The notes below the pieces were generated by a model that made no database searches, had not been told where the DNA came from, and saw only the letters and a program-made list of their open reading frames with translations. A program made the position numbers and the translations under genes. Shown here one piece after another: positions 1 through 8,901 of a stretch of 64,000 nt of DNA. Origin of the DNA: Pirellulales bacterium (GTDB lineage: Bacteria > Planctomycetota > Planctomycetia > Pirellulales > JACPPG01); contig DASYDW010000056.1 in the NCBI GenBank assembly GCA_036499395.1, positions 1 through 64,000 on the forward strand, read 5' to 3'. The stretch's first letter is position 1. Each line of letters opens with the position of its first letter.

Positions 1-522
1 GGCGTCAGCACCGTGGCCGCCGAAATGGCGCTCACCGCGGCCAGCCTGTCGCCGCAACGCGTGCTGCTGTTGGACATGAATACTACCGACGCCGGGCGGG
101 CGGGTACCCTGCGTGCCTGGCGCCAGCTCGGCATTTACGACGCTGCCACGGCGACCGACTCGGACTCGTCGGGCATCGTCCCTTCGCGTTATGAGAACCT
201 GTCGCTCTTGTCGTGCCGCGACGCCGAGCAACTGAAGCCGTTGCCGTTCGATCGGCCGCGGATGACGCAACTACTGCGCGACCTGAACGACGAATACGGT
301 TTGGTCATCGTCGATCTGCCGCCCGCGACTGACTCCAGCCTGGCCTTGGCCATGGCCGGATTGCTCGCCGGCGTCGTGCTGGTCGTCGAAGCCGAACAAA
401 CTCGCTTCGAATCGGCACAGCGTGCCACGAAGAGTCTGCAGCAGGCCCAGGCGAACCTGCTGGGAGTCATTCTCAACAAAAGGCCTCAGCACATTCCTGA
501 ATGGTTGTACGACAGGCTGTAA
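1..522 (+). CDS. BY-kinase-like polysaccharide co-polymerase ATPase, 5' truncated
   Basis: This is the C-terminal part of a CpsD/CapB-type P-loop protein that controls exopolysaccharide chain length. The reading frame is open from base 1, so the N-terminus lies outside the window. The first visible residues, GVSTVAAEMA, fall where the Walker A GKST element is expected, with Val in place of the usual Lys. A second motif, LVIVDLPPATDSS, fits the Walker A'/B strand, and GVILNKR is the typical late strand. The usual C-terminal tyrosine cluster is absent: the protein ends PEWLYDRL with one Tyr. It may therefore bind nucleotide poorly and lack autophosphorylation. It is followed after about 35 bases by the priming sugar transferase, as expected in a Wzx/Wzy-type locus. 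Confidence 0.75.
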   Translation, partial: GVSTVAAEMALTAASLSPQRVLLLDMNTTDAGRAGTLRAWRQLGIYDAATATDSDSSGIVPSRYENLSLLSCRDAEQLKPLPFDRPRMTQLLRDLNDEYGLVIVDLPPATDSSLALAMAGLLAGVVLVVEAEQTRFESAQRATKSLQQAQANLLGVILNKRPQHIPEWLYDRL

Positions 523-557
523 ACCACTTCGCCACCTTTTTGCGGAACTTTAGGAAG

Positions 558-1691
558 ATGATCCGTTTTCTAAAAAAAGTAACGACGTTTCTCCGCGGAG
601 AGGCGGGCCTGTCGTCGCTCGAGTTCCTTAACTCCATCGAACGGATGCGCAACATCCTCGATCGCGAGCGGATGCGCGCCGATCGCGGGAATACGATGTT
701 CACGCTGGTGACCTTCACCTGCAGCGAAACGACCGACAACGCCTACCTGGCCGAGTTAGGCCGCATCGCGCAGGAGCGTATCCGCACGACCGACGACGTT
801 GGCATGTTGGGGCCGCACTGCATCGGTGTGGTCTTGCCGGAAACATCGGCCGGAGGCGCCTGGCGCGTGGCCGACGATATCTGCTCGAAGCTGCCGAACA
901 ACAAGCCGCGTCCGCAGTGCGACGTTTATGTCCACCCGGCCGGGCGTATCAGTCGGCCCGATGACCAGAACCCGCAGACGGACCGCCGTGAAGGCGAGAC
1001 TTCCGGACGTGGCAACGACGAGTTCGCACCCGTCGGCGCCGACGACGATGACCCGCGGGCGGCACAGGCCATTCAATTTTTTTTTGAACAGTCCATGCCC
1101 AGCTGGAAGCGAACCATCGACCTGGTTGGCGCGGCCTCGGCACTGCTGATCCTGTCGCCGCTGCTGGCCGTAGCCGCGATTGCCATCAAGGTGACGTCAC
1201 CGGGTCCGGTGTTCTTCACGCAGATGCGTCACGGGCTGGGAGGGCGGCCGTTCAAGATCTACAAATTTCGCACGATGTGCGTCGATGCCGAGGCCAAGAA
1301 GCAGGCGCTGCGCAGGTTCAGCGAGCAGAAGGGTCCGGCGTTCAAGATGAAGAACGATCCGCGGATCACGCGGCTGGGAAGCTTTTTGCGCAAGACGAGC
1401 ATCGACGAATTACCGCAATTGATCAACGTCGTGCTGGGGGACATGTCGCTGGTGGGTCCGCGCCCTCTGCCGTGCGACGAGTCGGAACGTTGCTTGCCTT
1501 GGCAACAACGACGTTTGGATGTCACACCCGGTTTGACCTGTATTTGGCAGATCGAGGGGCGCTCGAGAGTCTCGTTCGATGATTGGGCTCGCATGGACGT
1601 GCGATATATCCAATCGCGGTCGCTGGTCAAGGACGCGAAATTGATCGCTCAGACGCTCCCTGCGGTCATGCTTCGCAAGGGTGCTTGCTGA
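558..1691 (+). CDS. Priming sugar transferase with N-terminal degenerate GGDEF-like domain
   Basis: Polyprenyl-phosphate sugar-phosphotransferase that would load the first sugar of an exopolysaccharide onto the lipid carrier at the inner membrane. The C-terminal half carries the bacterial sugar transferase domain: KRTIDLVGA, a hydrophobic helix, FKIYKFRTM, then SIDELPQLINV and GDMSLVGPRP. The N-terminal ~120 residues look like a worn GGDEF fold; DDVGMLGPHCIGVVLPET matches the usual 'VGRLGGDEFAVLLP' region with GPHCI at residues 85-89 instead of GGDEF. An acidic, low-complexity linker joins the halves and contains nine consecutive T at 1077-1085. The frame is open back to a GTG at 501, but that start overlaps the upstream gene, so ATG 558 is preferred (377 aa). 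Confidence 0.88.
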   Translation: MIRFLKKVTTFLRGEAGLSSLEFLNSIERMRNILDRERMRADRGNTMFTLVTFTCSETTDNAYLAELGRIAQERIRTTDDVGMLGPHCIGVVLPETSAGGAWRVADDICSKLPNNKPRPQCDVYVHPAGRISRPDDQNPQTDRREGETSGRGNDEFAPVGADDDDPRAAQAIQFFFEQSMPSWKRTIDLVGAASALLILSPLLAVAAIAIKVTSPGPVFFTQMRHGLGGRPFKIYKFRTMCVDAEAKKQALRRFSEQKGPAFKMKNDPRITRLGSFLRKTSIDELPQLINVVLGDMSLVGPRPLPCDESERCLPWQQRRLDVTPGLTCIWQIEGRSRVSFDDWARMDVRYIQSRSLVKDAKLIAQTLPAVMLRKGAC

Positions 1692-1727
1692 TTGGCATCT
1701 GCGCCGCGGCCTGATCTGGAGCTAACG

Positions 1728-3989
1728 ATGAGCGACAACACTGACACTGCGCGGCCGCGTTTGCTGCTGGTCGCGTTCGAGTGCAGTCCCAAGCACGGCT
1801 CGGAATGGGCCAATGGCTGGAACCGCGCACTGCAAGCGGCCCTCCGCTACGACACGTGGGTCATCACGCACGGAGGACCGCAAGAATACGAGATTCGCGA
1901 TTACCTGGCCGCGCACGAGCCGATTCCGAATCTGCACTTTGAATTCGTCCCCTGTGCGGCTTTCGACAAGCATCCGGTCCACGTGGGCGGGCGCTTGTGG
2001 CTGGCCTACCACGACTGGCAGCGTGATGTGCTGAAGCGCGCCCAGGAATTGCAGGCCACACGACCGTTCGATCTGATCCACCATGTCACGAACACCGGAT
2101 TTCGCGAGCCGGGGTATCTGTGGCAGCTCGATGCTCCGTTCGTCTGGGGACCAATCGGCGGATTGCACAACTATCCGTGGCGATTCCTCAGCGAAGCTGG
2201 CCTGCGCGGCGCACTCACCGAAGGGGTGCGTAGCATCGCCAATTCGTTCCAATTGCACTGCAGCCTGCGCGGCCGCCGAGCCGCGCGGCGCGCGAAAGCC
2301 ATACTGGCCGCCAATTCCACGGCCTGCCAACGGTTCTACCAGGGCCGCGGCGTGCTGCCTCACGAGCTTCTGGACGTCGGCATCGCCTCGGTCGCCGAGC
2401 AACCGCGTCCCGCGCGCAGCGGAGACGAACCGTTGCGGATCCTCTGGTCCGGACAGTTCGTTTCACGCAAAGCGCTGACATTGCTTCTCAAGGCCCTCGC
2501 GCAACTACCCGCCGATTTCCGTTATGTCCTTCGCGTTGTCGGCGGCGGTCCGCTCGAGGCCCAATGGAAGCAACTGGCCGAACGACTGGGCGTCAATGCT
2601 CATATCGAATGGGCTGGTTGGCTTCCTCACGCTCAAGCGCGCCAGCAATACGATTGGGCCGACGTCTTCGTGTTCACCAGCTTGCGCGACAACTCGGGCA
2701 CGGTGATGCTCGAAGCGATGGGAGCCGGAGTGCCGGTGATCTGCCTCGATCATCAAGGCGCCCGGGATATCGTCACACCCGAGTGCGGCATCAAGATCGC
2801 CCTTAGCACGCCGCGCAAGGTCGTTGCCGACATGGCCACGGCCTTGGTCGAGTTCGGCGGCAATTATGCTCTCCGTTCCCGTCTAGGGAATGCGGCTTAC
2901 GCGCGAGCAAAGAAATACCTTTGGGACAACCTGGGCCGGCAAACTGCGATTGTTTATCGCGAGGTGCTGAACGACACGGCAAACGCCCAGCAGACAGCGC
3001 CGCACCCCTTGCAACCGCGCAGCACGATCCGGCCAAAGCTGTTGGCCCGCGAGGCCGCGGTGTGGGGAATCGGCCGCGCTGCCGCAGCATTGCAAGCAAC
3101 GCGCGGACGTCGGCCCGGCAATGGTTTCGGCATCCTGACGTACCACCGCGTGACGGAGAACGTCTCCGGCTTCCCCGCGCCGACCTGGAACATCACCCCC
3201 GCGCAGCTCGAAAAGCAACTCGCGGGGCTCCTACGGCGAGGATTCCAGCCGTGGTCCTTGTCAGACTTGCTGCAAGCGCGGGCTGCCGGCGTCAAGATTC
3301 CCGCGGGCGTGTTCGCCGTCACCTTCGACGACGGCTACGAGAACAATTTCACCGATGCGCTGCCGGTCCTCGAAAAGCTGGGCGTACCGGCCACGATCTT
3401 CCTGGCCACGGCGTTCGTTGATCAGTCGGAACCGTTCCCCTTCGACGATTGGAAATCTCGCGGTCAGCGCGGCGTTCCCGTGACCGCCTGGCGCCCTCTG
3501 AGCGCGTCGGAATGCGGCAAACTACTCGACAGCGGCATGATCGAGCTAGGCACTCACACGCATACGCATCAAAAGTTTCTCGGCCGACCCGAAGATTTCC
3601 GCCGCGACATGCAAGCCAGCATCGACATGCTGCACGAGCAGTTCGGCGTGCGCCATCCGGTGCTGGCCTTCCCGCATGGCATTCACGACCAAGAGATGCT
3701 GGACATTGTGCGCGAGCTCGATATTCCGTCAGCACTAACGACGGTGCCGGGCTTGATCGACCTGGCAAGCAATCCGCTTGGCTGGGGACGATTCAGCGTC
3801 GAGTCGCATGACACGGCGGCAACTTTGGCCGGCAAGCTCGGGGGTTGGTACACGGAGATCACGCATACGATCCGCACGTTTGGTCGTGGCAAGGTGCAGA
3901 GCACCGCGCCCGCCGAACATGTTGATGCCCCGCTCCCCGCGTCACCCGTCGAAGTGCCGGCCGAGCAAGAACTGGTCGGGTGCGACTGA
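1728..3989 (+). CDS. Fusion of family-4 glycosyltransferase and NodB-type polysaccharide deacetylase
   Basis: A 753-residue two-enzyme protein. Residues 1 to about 430 form a GT4 glycosyltransferase with FVWGPIGG near the front and the retaining GT-B signature around VMLEAMGAGVPVICLDHQGARD. From about residue 460 a NodB/CE4 polysaccharide deacetylase begins (GILTYHRVTE), with the TFDDGY metal/catalytic motif at 532-537 and the HTHTH metal-binding motif at 610-614, then a conserved LAFPHG. The protein could add a sugar and de-N-acetylate the product or a nearby acetamido sugar. The start at ATG 1728 has a GGAG six bases upstream; an in-frame TTG at 1692 abuts the previous stop but has no such site. 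Both domains look complete. Confidence 0.9.
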   Translation: MSDNTDTARPRLLLVAFECSPKHGSEWANGWNRALQAALRYDTWVITHGGPQEYEIRDYLAAHEPIPNLHFEFVPCAAFDKHPVHVGGRLWLAYHDWQRDVLKRAQELQATRPFDLIHHVTNTGFREPGYLWQLDAPFVWGPIGGLHNYPWRFLSEAGLRGALTEGVRSIANSFQLHCSLRGRRAARRAKAILAANSTACQRFYQGRGVLPHELLDVGIASVAEQPRPARSGDEPLRILWSGQFVSRKALTLLLKALAQLPADFRYVLRVVGGGPLEAQWKQLAERLGVNAHIEWAGWLPHAQARQQYDWADVFVFTSLRDNSGTVMLEAMGAGVPVICLDHQGARDIVTPECGIKIALSTPRKVVADMATALVEFGGNYALRSRLGNAAYARAKKYLWDNLGRQTAIVYREVLNDTANAQQTAPHPLQPRSTIRPKLLAREAAVWGIGRAAAALQATRGRRPGNGFGILTYHRVTENVSGFPAPTWNITPAQLEKQLAGLLRRGFQPWSLSDLLQARAAGVKIPAGVFAVTFDDGYENNFTDALPVLEKLGVPATIFLATAFVDQSEPFPFDDWKSRGQRGVPVTAWRPLSASECGKLLDSGMIELGTHTHTHQKFLGRPEDFRRDMQASIDMLHEQFGVRHPVLAFPHGIHDQEMLDIVRELDIPSALTTVPGLIDLASNPLGWGRFSVESHDTAATLAGKLGGWYTEITHTIRTFGRGKVQSTAPAEHVDAPLPASPVEVPAEQELVGCD

Positions 3990-4002
3990 CCTTCCTCACA
4001 GC

Positions 4003-5409
4003 ATGATGTTGAGCCAAACGGTCCATGACCCGCAGACAGGTAATTTGTTCGCCATGCAGGCTGAAACAGTGGAAACGTCGAATGTGTTGACGACGGTCGA
4101 AGTTCTCGACCGCCCTGCGACACACTCGCGCGCCCGCTCTAACGTCGGCCGGCGATCCGATACCGCCAAAGCCCTGATGTCGATCATCGATCAGGGAATC
4201 TACAGCGGCACCAGCTTCGTGACCGCCGTGATTGTCGGCCGCGCTACGTCACCCGACGTGTTGGGAATATATTACCTGACGATGACGATCGTCTACGTGG
4301 CGATCGGTCTGCAGGAATGCATGATCTCGAATCCCTTTGCCATCCTCTCGCCCCGGCGGCACGGTCGCGATCTGGCTGAGTTCGCCTCGAGCACTTGGAC
4401 CTATTACCTGTCGTGGAGCGGAATCTGCCTGCTGGGCATTCTCGCGGCGCTTGGTTACTCGTCGTTCGCCGGAGATGCTCATCTGACCAGCGGGCTGCAA
4501 GCGTTGACCTTCGCCCTGCCGCTCTTGCTGTTGCGCGAGTGTCTGCGGCGCTTCGCATTCGCCCGCTTGCGCTTGCCGACCGCCGTGGCGATCGATGCCA
4601 CGAGTTCGACCGTGCAAATCGCCGGGCTGGGACTACTCGCTTACTTTCATCAGCTCACACTTTTCGGAATTTTCGCTGTCATGGCAGCCGGCTGCGCCGT
4701 GGCGAGCCTGGGCTGGATCGCCAGCAATTGGCAATCGCGCCCGCCGCGTCCAACGCGAGCACTCGAGGATCTGCGTCATACGTGGCCGATCGCGCGCTGG
4801 TCGCTGGCCAGCTTCATGCTGACCAACACGATTCCTTTCATCATGCCGTGGATCGTCGATTCCGCGGCCGGTGCCGCGGCGGCTGGCCTATTCGGCGCTT
4901 CCGCCACGCTCGTCGGCGTGACCAATGTGTTGGTCCTCGGTGGTAGCAACTTCCTGATGCCGCGAGCCGCCGAAGCATTTGCCACGCGCGGTGCGCACGG
5001 CTTGAGCCGCGTGCTATTGGTGATGGCAATCTTGTTTATCGCCGCTATTGGTACCTTCGGCACGATCATTTTCATCACCGGCGATCGGATACCGGTGTTT
5101 GTCTACGGCGCTGAATTTCGGGGGACTGGTCTGCTGGTCGCAACACTCGCGGTCAACGTATTGGCTGGCAGCTTGGGAATGATCGCCGCCCAGGGGCTGC
5201 TGGTAATCGGTCGTCAGAAAAATAATTTCGTCATCGACATCTGCATGTTCACGATCACGATGGTCGCCGCAGCGATCCTCGTGCCGCGCTATGGCGCGCT
5301 GGGGGCGGCGCAGGCTTCGGTGATGGGGGTGACCGTCGGCACCCTGGCACGCGCTATGAAACTGGTCGGAATTTTACGCAGCATGCCGGCACAACCGGCC
5401 GGCGCTTGA
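4003..5409 (+). CDS. Wzx-like polysaccharide flippase (MATE/MVF superfamily)
   Basis: Multi-pass inner membrane protein of 468 residues, mostly hydrophobic helices from about residue 60 onward, consistent with an oligosaccharide-lipid flippase that moves lipid-linked repeat units across the membrane. Recognition rests on topology, size, the ALGAAQASVMG stretch near the C-terminus typical of this superfamily, and on its place between glycosyltransferases and an O-antigen ligase-like gene. The frame is open upstream into the preceding gene; ATG 4003 (or the adjacent ATG 4006) is the first start after that gene's stop at 3989. No good ribosome binding site is visible, so a start at ATG 4054 is also possible. 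Confidence 0.8.
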   Translation: MMLSQTVHDPQTGNLFAMQAETVETSNVLTTVEVLDRPATHSRARSNVGRRSDTAKALMSIIDQGIYSGTSFVTAVIVGRATSPDVLGIYYLTMTIVYVAIGLQECMISNPFAILSPRRHGRDLAEFASSTWTYYLSWSGICLLGILAALGYSSFAGDAHLTSGLQALTFALPLLLLRECLRRFAFARLRLPTAVAIDATSSTVQIAGLGLLAYFHQLTLFGIFAVMAAGCAVASLGWIASNWQSRPPRPTRALEDLRHTWPIARWSLASFMLTNTIPFIMPWIVDSAAGAAAAGLFGASATLVGVTNVLVLGGSNFLMPRAAEAFATRGAHGLSRVLLVMAILFIAAIGTFGTIIFITGDRIPVFVYGAEFRGTGLLVATLAVNVLAGSLGMIAAQGLLVIGRQKNNFVIDICMFTITMVAAAILVPRYGALGAAQASVMGVTVGTLARAMKLVGILRSMPAQPAGA

Positions 5410-5462
5410 AGATAACGTACGAAACTCGACACGATTTTCACCCTGAGCAGTTCGGGCTCAAA

Positions 5463-6530
5463 ATGAAAATTCGCAATGCTAATCCACTTGCGCTGGCAAC
5501 CCACGAGGTCACGACGTGGGCCGCTATGCAATGCGCAAACCCTGCGCTCGATAGTCCGTTTTTGCGGCCTGAGTTCACGCAAGCCGTGGCCGAAGTGCGA
5601 GAAGACGTCGAAGTCGCGGTGCTCGAAAACCAGCAGCAACCCATCGGCTTTTTCCCCTATCAGCGCAAGCGGCGCGTGGGCCGGCCCGTTGCCGGACGGC
5701 TATCGGACTTTCAGGCAATGATCGCGCATCCCGGATTTCGCTACGAGCCGGCCGAGGTGGTGCGTGCCTGCCGCTTGTCGGCCTGGCATTTCGATCATTT
5801 GTTGGTCGAAAACGGCGCCTACAGTCCTTTTGTGTGGCGAGGGGCCGAGTCCCCGTTTATCGATCTCAGCGCCGGCTTCGACGGTTACATGCAAGCCCGC
5901 GAGAACGGCCGCAGCCTACGATCGGAATATGGCCAGCGCAAGCGAAAAATCGAACGCGAGGTAGGACCGCTGCGGCTGGAACTCGACACGCGCGATCTGG
6001 GCGTGATCGCCACCTGCTTCCGCTGGAAAGAACAGCAATATCTTCGTACCAACGCGCCAAACCTGTTCGCCTACAACTGGGTGCGCGATTTGTTCGCTGT
6101 GCTGCTCGAGCATACATGCAAAGAATTCGGCGTCATGGTTTCGACCCTCTACGCCGGCAGCAAGATCGCCGCGATCAATTTCTGCCTGCGCTCGAACCAT
6201 GTGCTGCACTCGTGGTTTCCCGCCTACAACGTCGAGTTGGCGCAATACTCACCAGGCACGCTGCAATGGTTCGAGCTGATTCGGGCCTTGCCGGCGCTGG
6301 GAATCAAGCGCATCGACCTGGGCAAAGGGCCCGAAGGCTTCAAGCGGCGCTTCATGAGCGGCGCGACCCAGGTGTGCGAGGGGACGGTCGATCTGCGCTT
6401 CCTGCCGACTTTGTTCCGTCGCGTCTGGCAGGGGACGCGCGATCGCATCCGCTATTCGCGACTATATGGCCCAGCCCGCACTCCTGCGGCGCTTTTATAC
6501 CGTTACCAAAGTTGGCGCGAATGCCAGTAA
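5463..6530 (+). CDS. CelD/BcsL-like acyltransferase (GNAT/FemAB fold)
   Basis: A 355-residue protein resembling the Acetyltransf_6 group (CelD/BcsL), duplicated GNAT folds often found in cellulose and exopolysaccharide loci. Typical features are FFPYQRKRR early on, a basic block about RSEYGQRKRKIEREVG, and the late segment GIKRIDLGKGPEGFKRRF. It probably acylates a sugar of the polymer or links an amino acid to it; the acceptor cannot be read from sequence. ATG 5463 is chosen as start. A TTG at 5406 overlaps the flippase stop and would add 19 residues that do not resemble the family start. Confidence 0.75.
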   Translation: MKIRNANPLALATHEVTTWAAMQCANPALDSPFLRPEFTQAVAEVREDVEVAVLENQQQPIGFFPYQRKRRVGRPVAGRLSDFQAMIAHPGFRYEPAEVVRACRLSAWHFDHLLVENGAYSPFVWRGAESPFIDLSAGFDGYMQARENGRSLRSEYGQRKRKIEREVGPLRLELDTRDLGVIATCFRWKEQQYLRTNAPNLFAYNWVRDLFAVLLEHTCKEFGVMVSTLYAGSKIAAINFCLRSNHVLHSWFPAYNVELAQYSPGTLQWFELIRALPALGIKRIDLGKGPEGFKRRFMSGATQVCEGTVDLRFLPTLFRRVWQGTRDRIRYSRLYGPARTPAALLYRYQSWRECQ

Positions 6531-6571
6531 TGCATTCGCGATCCATCGGATCTTAAACAAAGCAGTTTGCT

Positions 6572-7810
6572 ATGAACGTTTTTAAGAAAATCGGCATCTG
6601 GTACATCCTGGCAACCCCGGTCTTGGCTGGCCTGTCCACGTTCGAACTCAAAGCTTCGGACGATGGCTTCACCATCACCGGTTTGATATGGGTGGCGCAG
6701 TTTGCCGTGGGCCTGCTGCTGTTGCCGTTCGTCTGGTCCTCGGACGATCACCGGGGCGATCTCAGGCCCTGGTGGCCGTGGTTCGCCTGGTGCGGCTACG
6801 CTTGGATGACGCTGCTGTGGTGCGACAATCTCGGCCGGCGCAACGTGCAAGAGACGATTCAATTGTGCATGCCGGTATTGGTCGGCATGATCGCCGCTTC
6901 GGTCATTCGCACCCGCGATGATCTGCGACGATTGTTCTCGACATTCAATATCACGTTTCTGTTTCTGGCCGCGTTTACGATGCTGTTCCTCTCGGGTCGC
7001 TTCGACGAGGAATGGATTTCGACCCGCGTTCGACCAGCGGCTTTGACGATGACGCTGGTCGGCTGCGTCTATATTGCGGGTTATCCACGTCGCACGTTTT
7101 GGCCCATTGCTGGCTGGTCGGCCTGCGTACTGTTGACGCTTCTGTCGCAAAGCCGCATGGCGACAATGACGCTACTGATCGCGCCGGTCGCGTTCCCTCT
7201 GTATCGCCGCAAATGGACGAATTTCGCCGCCACCGCCGCGCTGGCCGCGGTGGGACTTGGTCTGTTCTATACGCCGATCGTGCAGAAAAAATTCTTCGAG
7301 TCCGGCAGCGGTAAGCTCTCGGAAGCTTTCGAAGGAGATTACGCCGGTGCCGGACGATTCGAGGCCTGGCCCGAAATCTACAAGGAAGCCTGGACTCATC
7401 CCGCGCTCGGCGCTGGGGTCGGTTCGGCGTACGACTTCGTCCCGCTGGTCTGGGAAGACATCAACCACGTTCACAACGACTATCTGCGTGTCTTCTTCGA
7501 AATGGGCATCATTGGCGAATTCATCTTCGTCGCCACCATGCTCTGGCAATTGGTCGTGCTCTATCGTCGCACGCAAACCACGCGCGGCTTAACCCGCAGC
7601 GCCTTCGTGGCCGCCTTTCTCGGCTGGTGCGGGCTGCTGGTCAGTTGTGCGACAGATAACACGATTCTCTACAACATCTACTACACCGACCTTTTGTTCG
7701 CCCTGATTGGAGGCGGTTATGGTGTTCTGGCTGCGAGCACAAGCGGGCAACATGCGGCCGAACACGTCTCAGTGAACGAACCCCGGCATCTTAACTACCA
7801 CCCCGCGTGA
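6572..7810 (+). CDS. O-antigen ligase / Wzy-type polymerase family membrane protein
   Basis: Polytopic membrane protein of 412 residues with about ten hydrophobic segments and one large loop. The loop holds the Wzy_C/O-antigen ligase signature: HPALGAGVGS followed by NHVHNDYLRVFFEMGI, where the HNDYL motif is characteristic. It is expected to polymerise lipid-linked repeat units or ligate the chain on the periplasmic face. It lies in the same operon as the flippase and glycosyltransferases, which supports the assignment; polymerase versus ligase cannot be told apart here. The stop at 7810 is followed closely by the next gene. Confidence 0.85.
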   Translation: MNVFKKIGIWYILATPVLAGLSTFELKASDDGFTITGLIWVAQFAVGLLLLPFVWSSDDHRGDLRPWWPWFAWCGYAWMTLLWCDNLGRRNVQETIQLCMPVLVGMIAASVIRTRDDLRRLFSTFNITFLFLAAFTMLFLSGRFDEEWISTRVRPAALTMTLVGCVYIAGYPRRTFWPIAGWSACVLLTLLSQSRMATMTLLIAPVAFPLYRRKWTNFAATAALAAVGLGLFYTPIVQKKFFESGSGKLSEAFEGDYAGAGRFEAWPEIYKEAWTHPALGAGVGSAYDFVPLVWEDINHVHNDYLRVFFEMGIIGEFIFVATMLWQLVVLYRRTQTTRGLTRSAFVAAFLGWCGLLVSCATDNTILYNIYYTDLLFALIGGGYGVLAASTSGQHAAEHVSVNEPRHLNYHPA

Positions 7811-7839
7811 CTCGCACGCACGCCCAAGGAAACCCTGTC

Positions 7840-8901
7840 ATGTCAATCTCCGCCCAGAAACGACTGACTGTCAGCATCATCATCCCAACGTACAATCGCG
7901 CCCATCTGGTTGTGGAAGCGATCGAAAGCGCGCTCTCGCAAACGCGCGTTCCGGACGAGATCCTGGTGATCGACGACGGTTCGACCGACAACACGACGGC
8001 TGTGCTCGAGCGCTTCGGGGCGCCCGTTCACGTGCTGCGTCAGGCAAATCGCGGCCGCTCGGCGGCGCGCAATACCGGCATCCGCGAAGCCACGAGCGAC
8101 GCCGTCCTGTTTCTCGACTCGGACGATTTGCTGATGCCCAATTGCATCGAGGAATTCGTCTCGGTGCTCGAGCGTCAGCCTGACGTCGACGTCGTATACG
8201 GCAATGCGAAACTGATTGATTCGCAAGGTCGCTTGATCGCGCTCTATGCCGATCGCATGCCCGGCCCTCGTCCCAGCGGCCACATCCTGGGTGAGCTGGC
8301 CCGCCGCTGCTGCCTGACGGTCTGTTCGATGGTGCGTCGCTCGGCACTGCGTGGCATTCGCTTCGAGGAAGGGATGGAATTCGGCGAGGATTACGATCTG
8401 TGGCGGCAGTTGGCCGCACGGTCGAACTTCCAATACGTTGACGAGCCCTTGACCTGCTATCGCTTTCACAAGGGGATGACAATCTCGTCCGACCCGCGCA
8501 AAAACCTCGACGCCGAGCTCGAGGTGCAGCGCCGCGTGCTCGAGATGCCCGAGTTCATGGCACTCTCGGCGCGTGATCGGGCTTGCGCTTACGCAGCTCA
8601 TGGGGCCAAGCAAGCGATGCGTGATCGCGGCGGCCTGGCGCGGCGCTTGTTCTGGCGCGCCATCCGCACAGATCCCACGTACACAACCAGCTATGCCCTG
8701 CTGGCGCTATCCGCGGTCAGCGTGCGTCCGCTGCAGTTCGCGATCTCGAAGCGCCGCCGCATGCTCGGTAATCACATCGCGGCCGAGGCCGGCGGCGCGG
8801 CGCTCGCGCAAGAACGGGCCGCACCCAGCCAGAATAAGTCCCCCATCATCATCCCCGACAGCGACAACGTCGTTCATGGTGAGGAACACGTCTATGGTTA
8901 A
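7840..8901 (+). CDS. Glycosyltransferase family 2
   Basis: A 353-residue inverting glycosyltransferase with GT-A fold. The nucleotide-sugar site is plain at the N-terminus: VSIIIPTYNRAHLVVEAIES, then VIDDGSTDNT and the DXD-like LFLDSDDLLMP. A later FGEDYDLWRQL matches the usual acceptor/catalytic ED segment. The C-terminal ~80 residues are more variable. ATG 7840 is preferred because AAGGAA lies eight bases before it; a GTG at 7807 overlaps the upstream stop. It overlaps the next gene by eight bases, so the two are probably translationally coupled. Confidence 0.88.
   Translation: MSISAQKRLTVSIIIPTYNRAHLVVEAIESALSQTRVPDEILVIDDGSTDNTTAVLERFGAPVHVLRQANRGRSAARNTGIREATSDAVLFLDSDDLLMPNCIEEFVSVLERQPDVDVVYGNAKLIDSQGRLIALYADRMPGPRPSGHILGELARRCCLTVCSMVRRSALRGIRFEEGMEFGEDYDLWRQLAARSNFQYVDEPLTCYRFHKGMTISSDPRKNLDAELEVQRRVLEMPEFMALSARDRACAYAAHGAKQAMRDRGGLARRLFWRAIRTDPTYTTSYALLALSAVSVRPLQFAISKRRRMLGNHIAAEAGGAALAQERAAPSQNKSPIIIPDSDNVVHGEEHVYG

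Noticed and set aside
3778-4002. An upstream extension of the flippase frame
   Set aside because: It overlaps the deacetylase domain and its translation is Arg/Ser-rich, typical of out-of-frame sequence.
8573-8893. An upstream extension of the family-4 glycosyltransferase frame
   Set aside because: It overlaps the end of the family-2 gene by over 300 bases; ATG 8894 has a good binding site.
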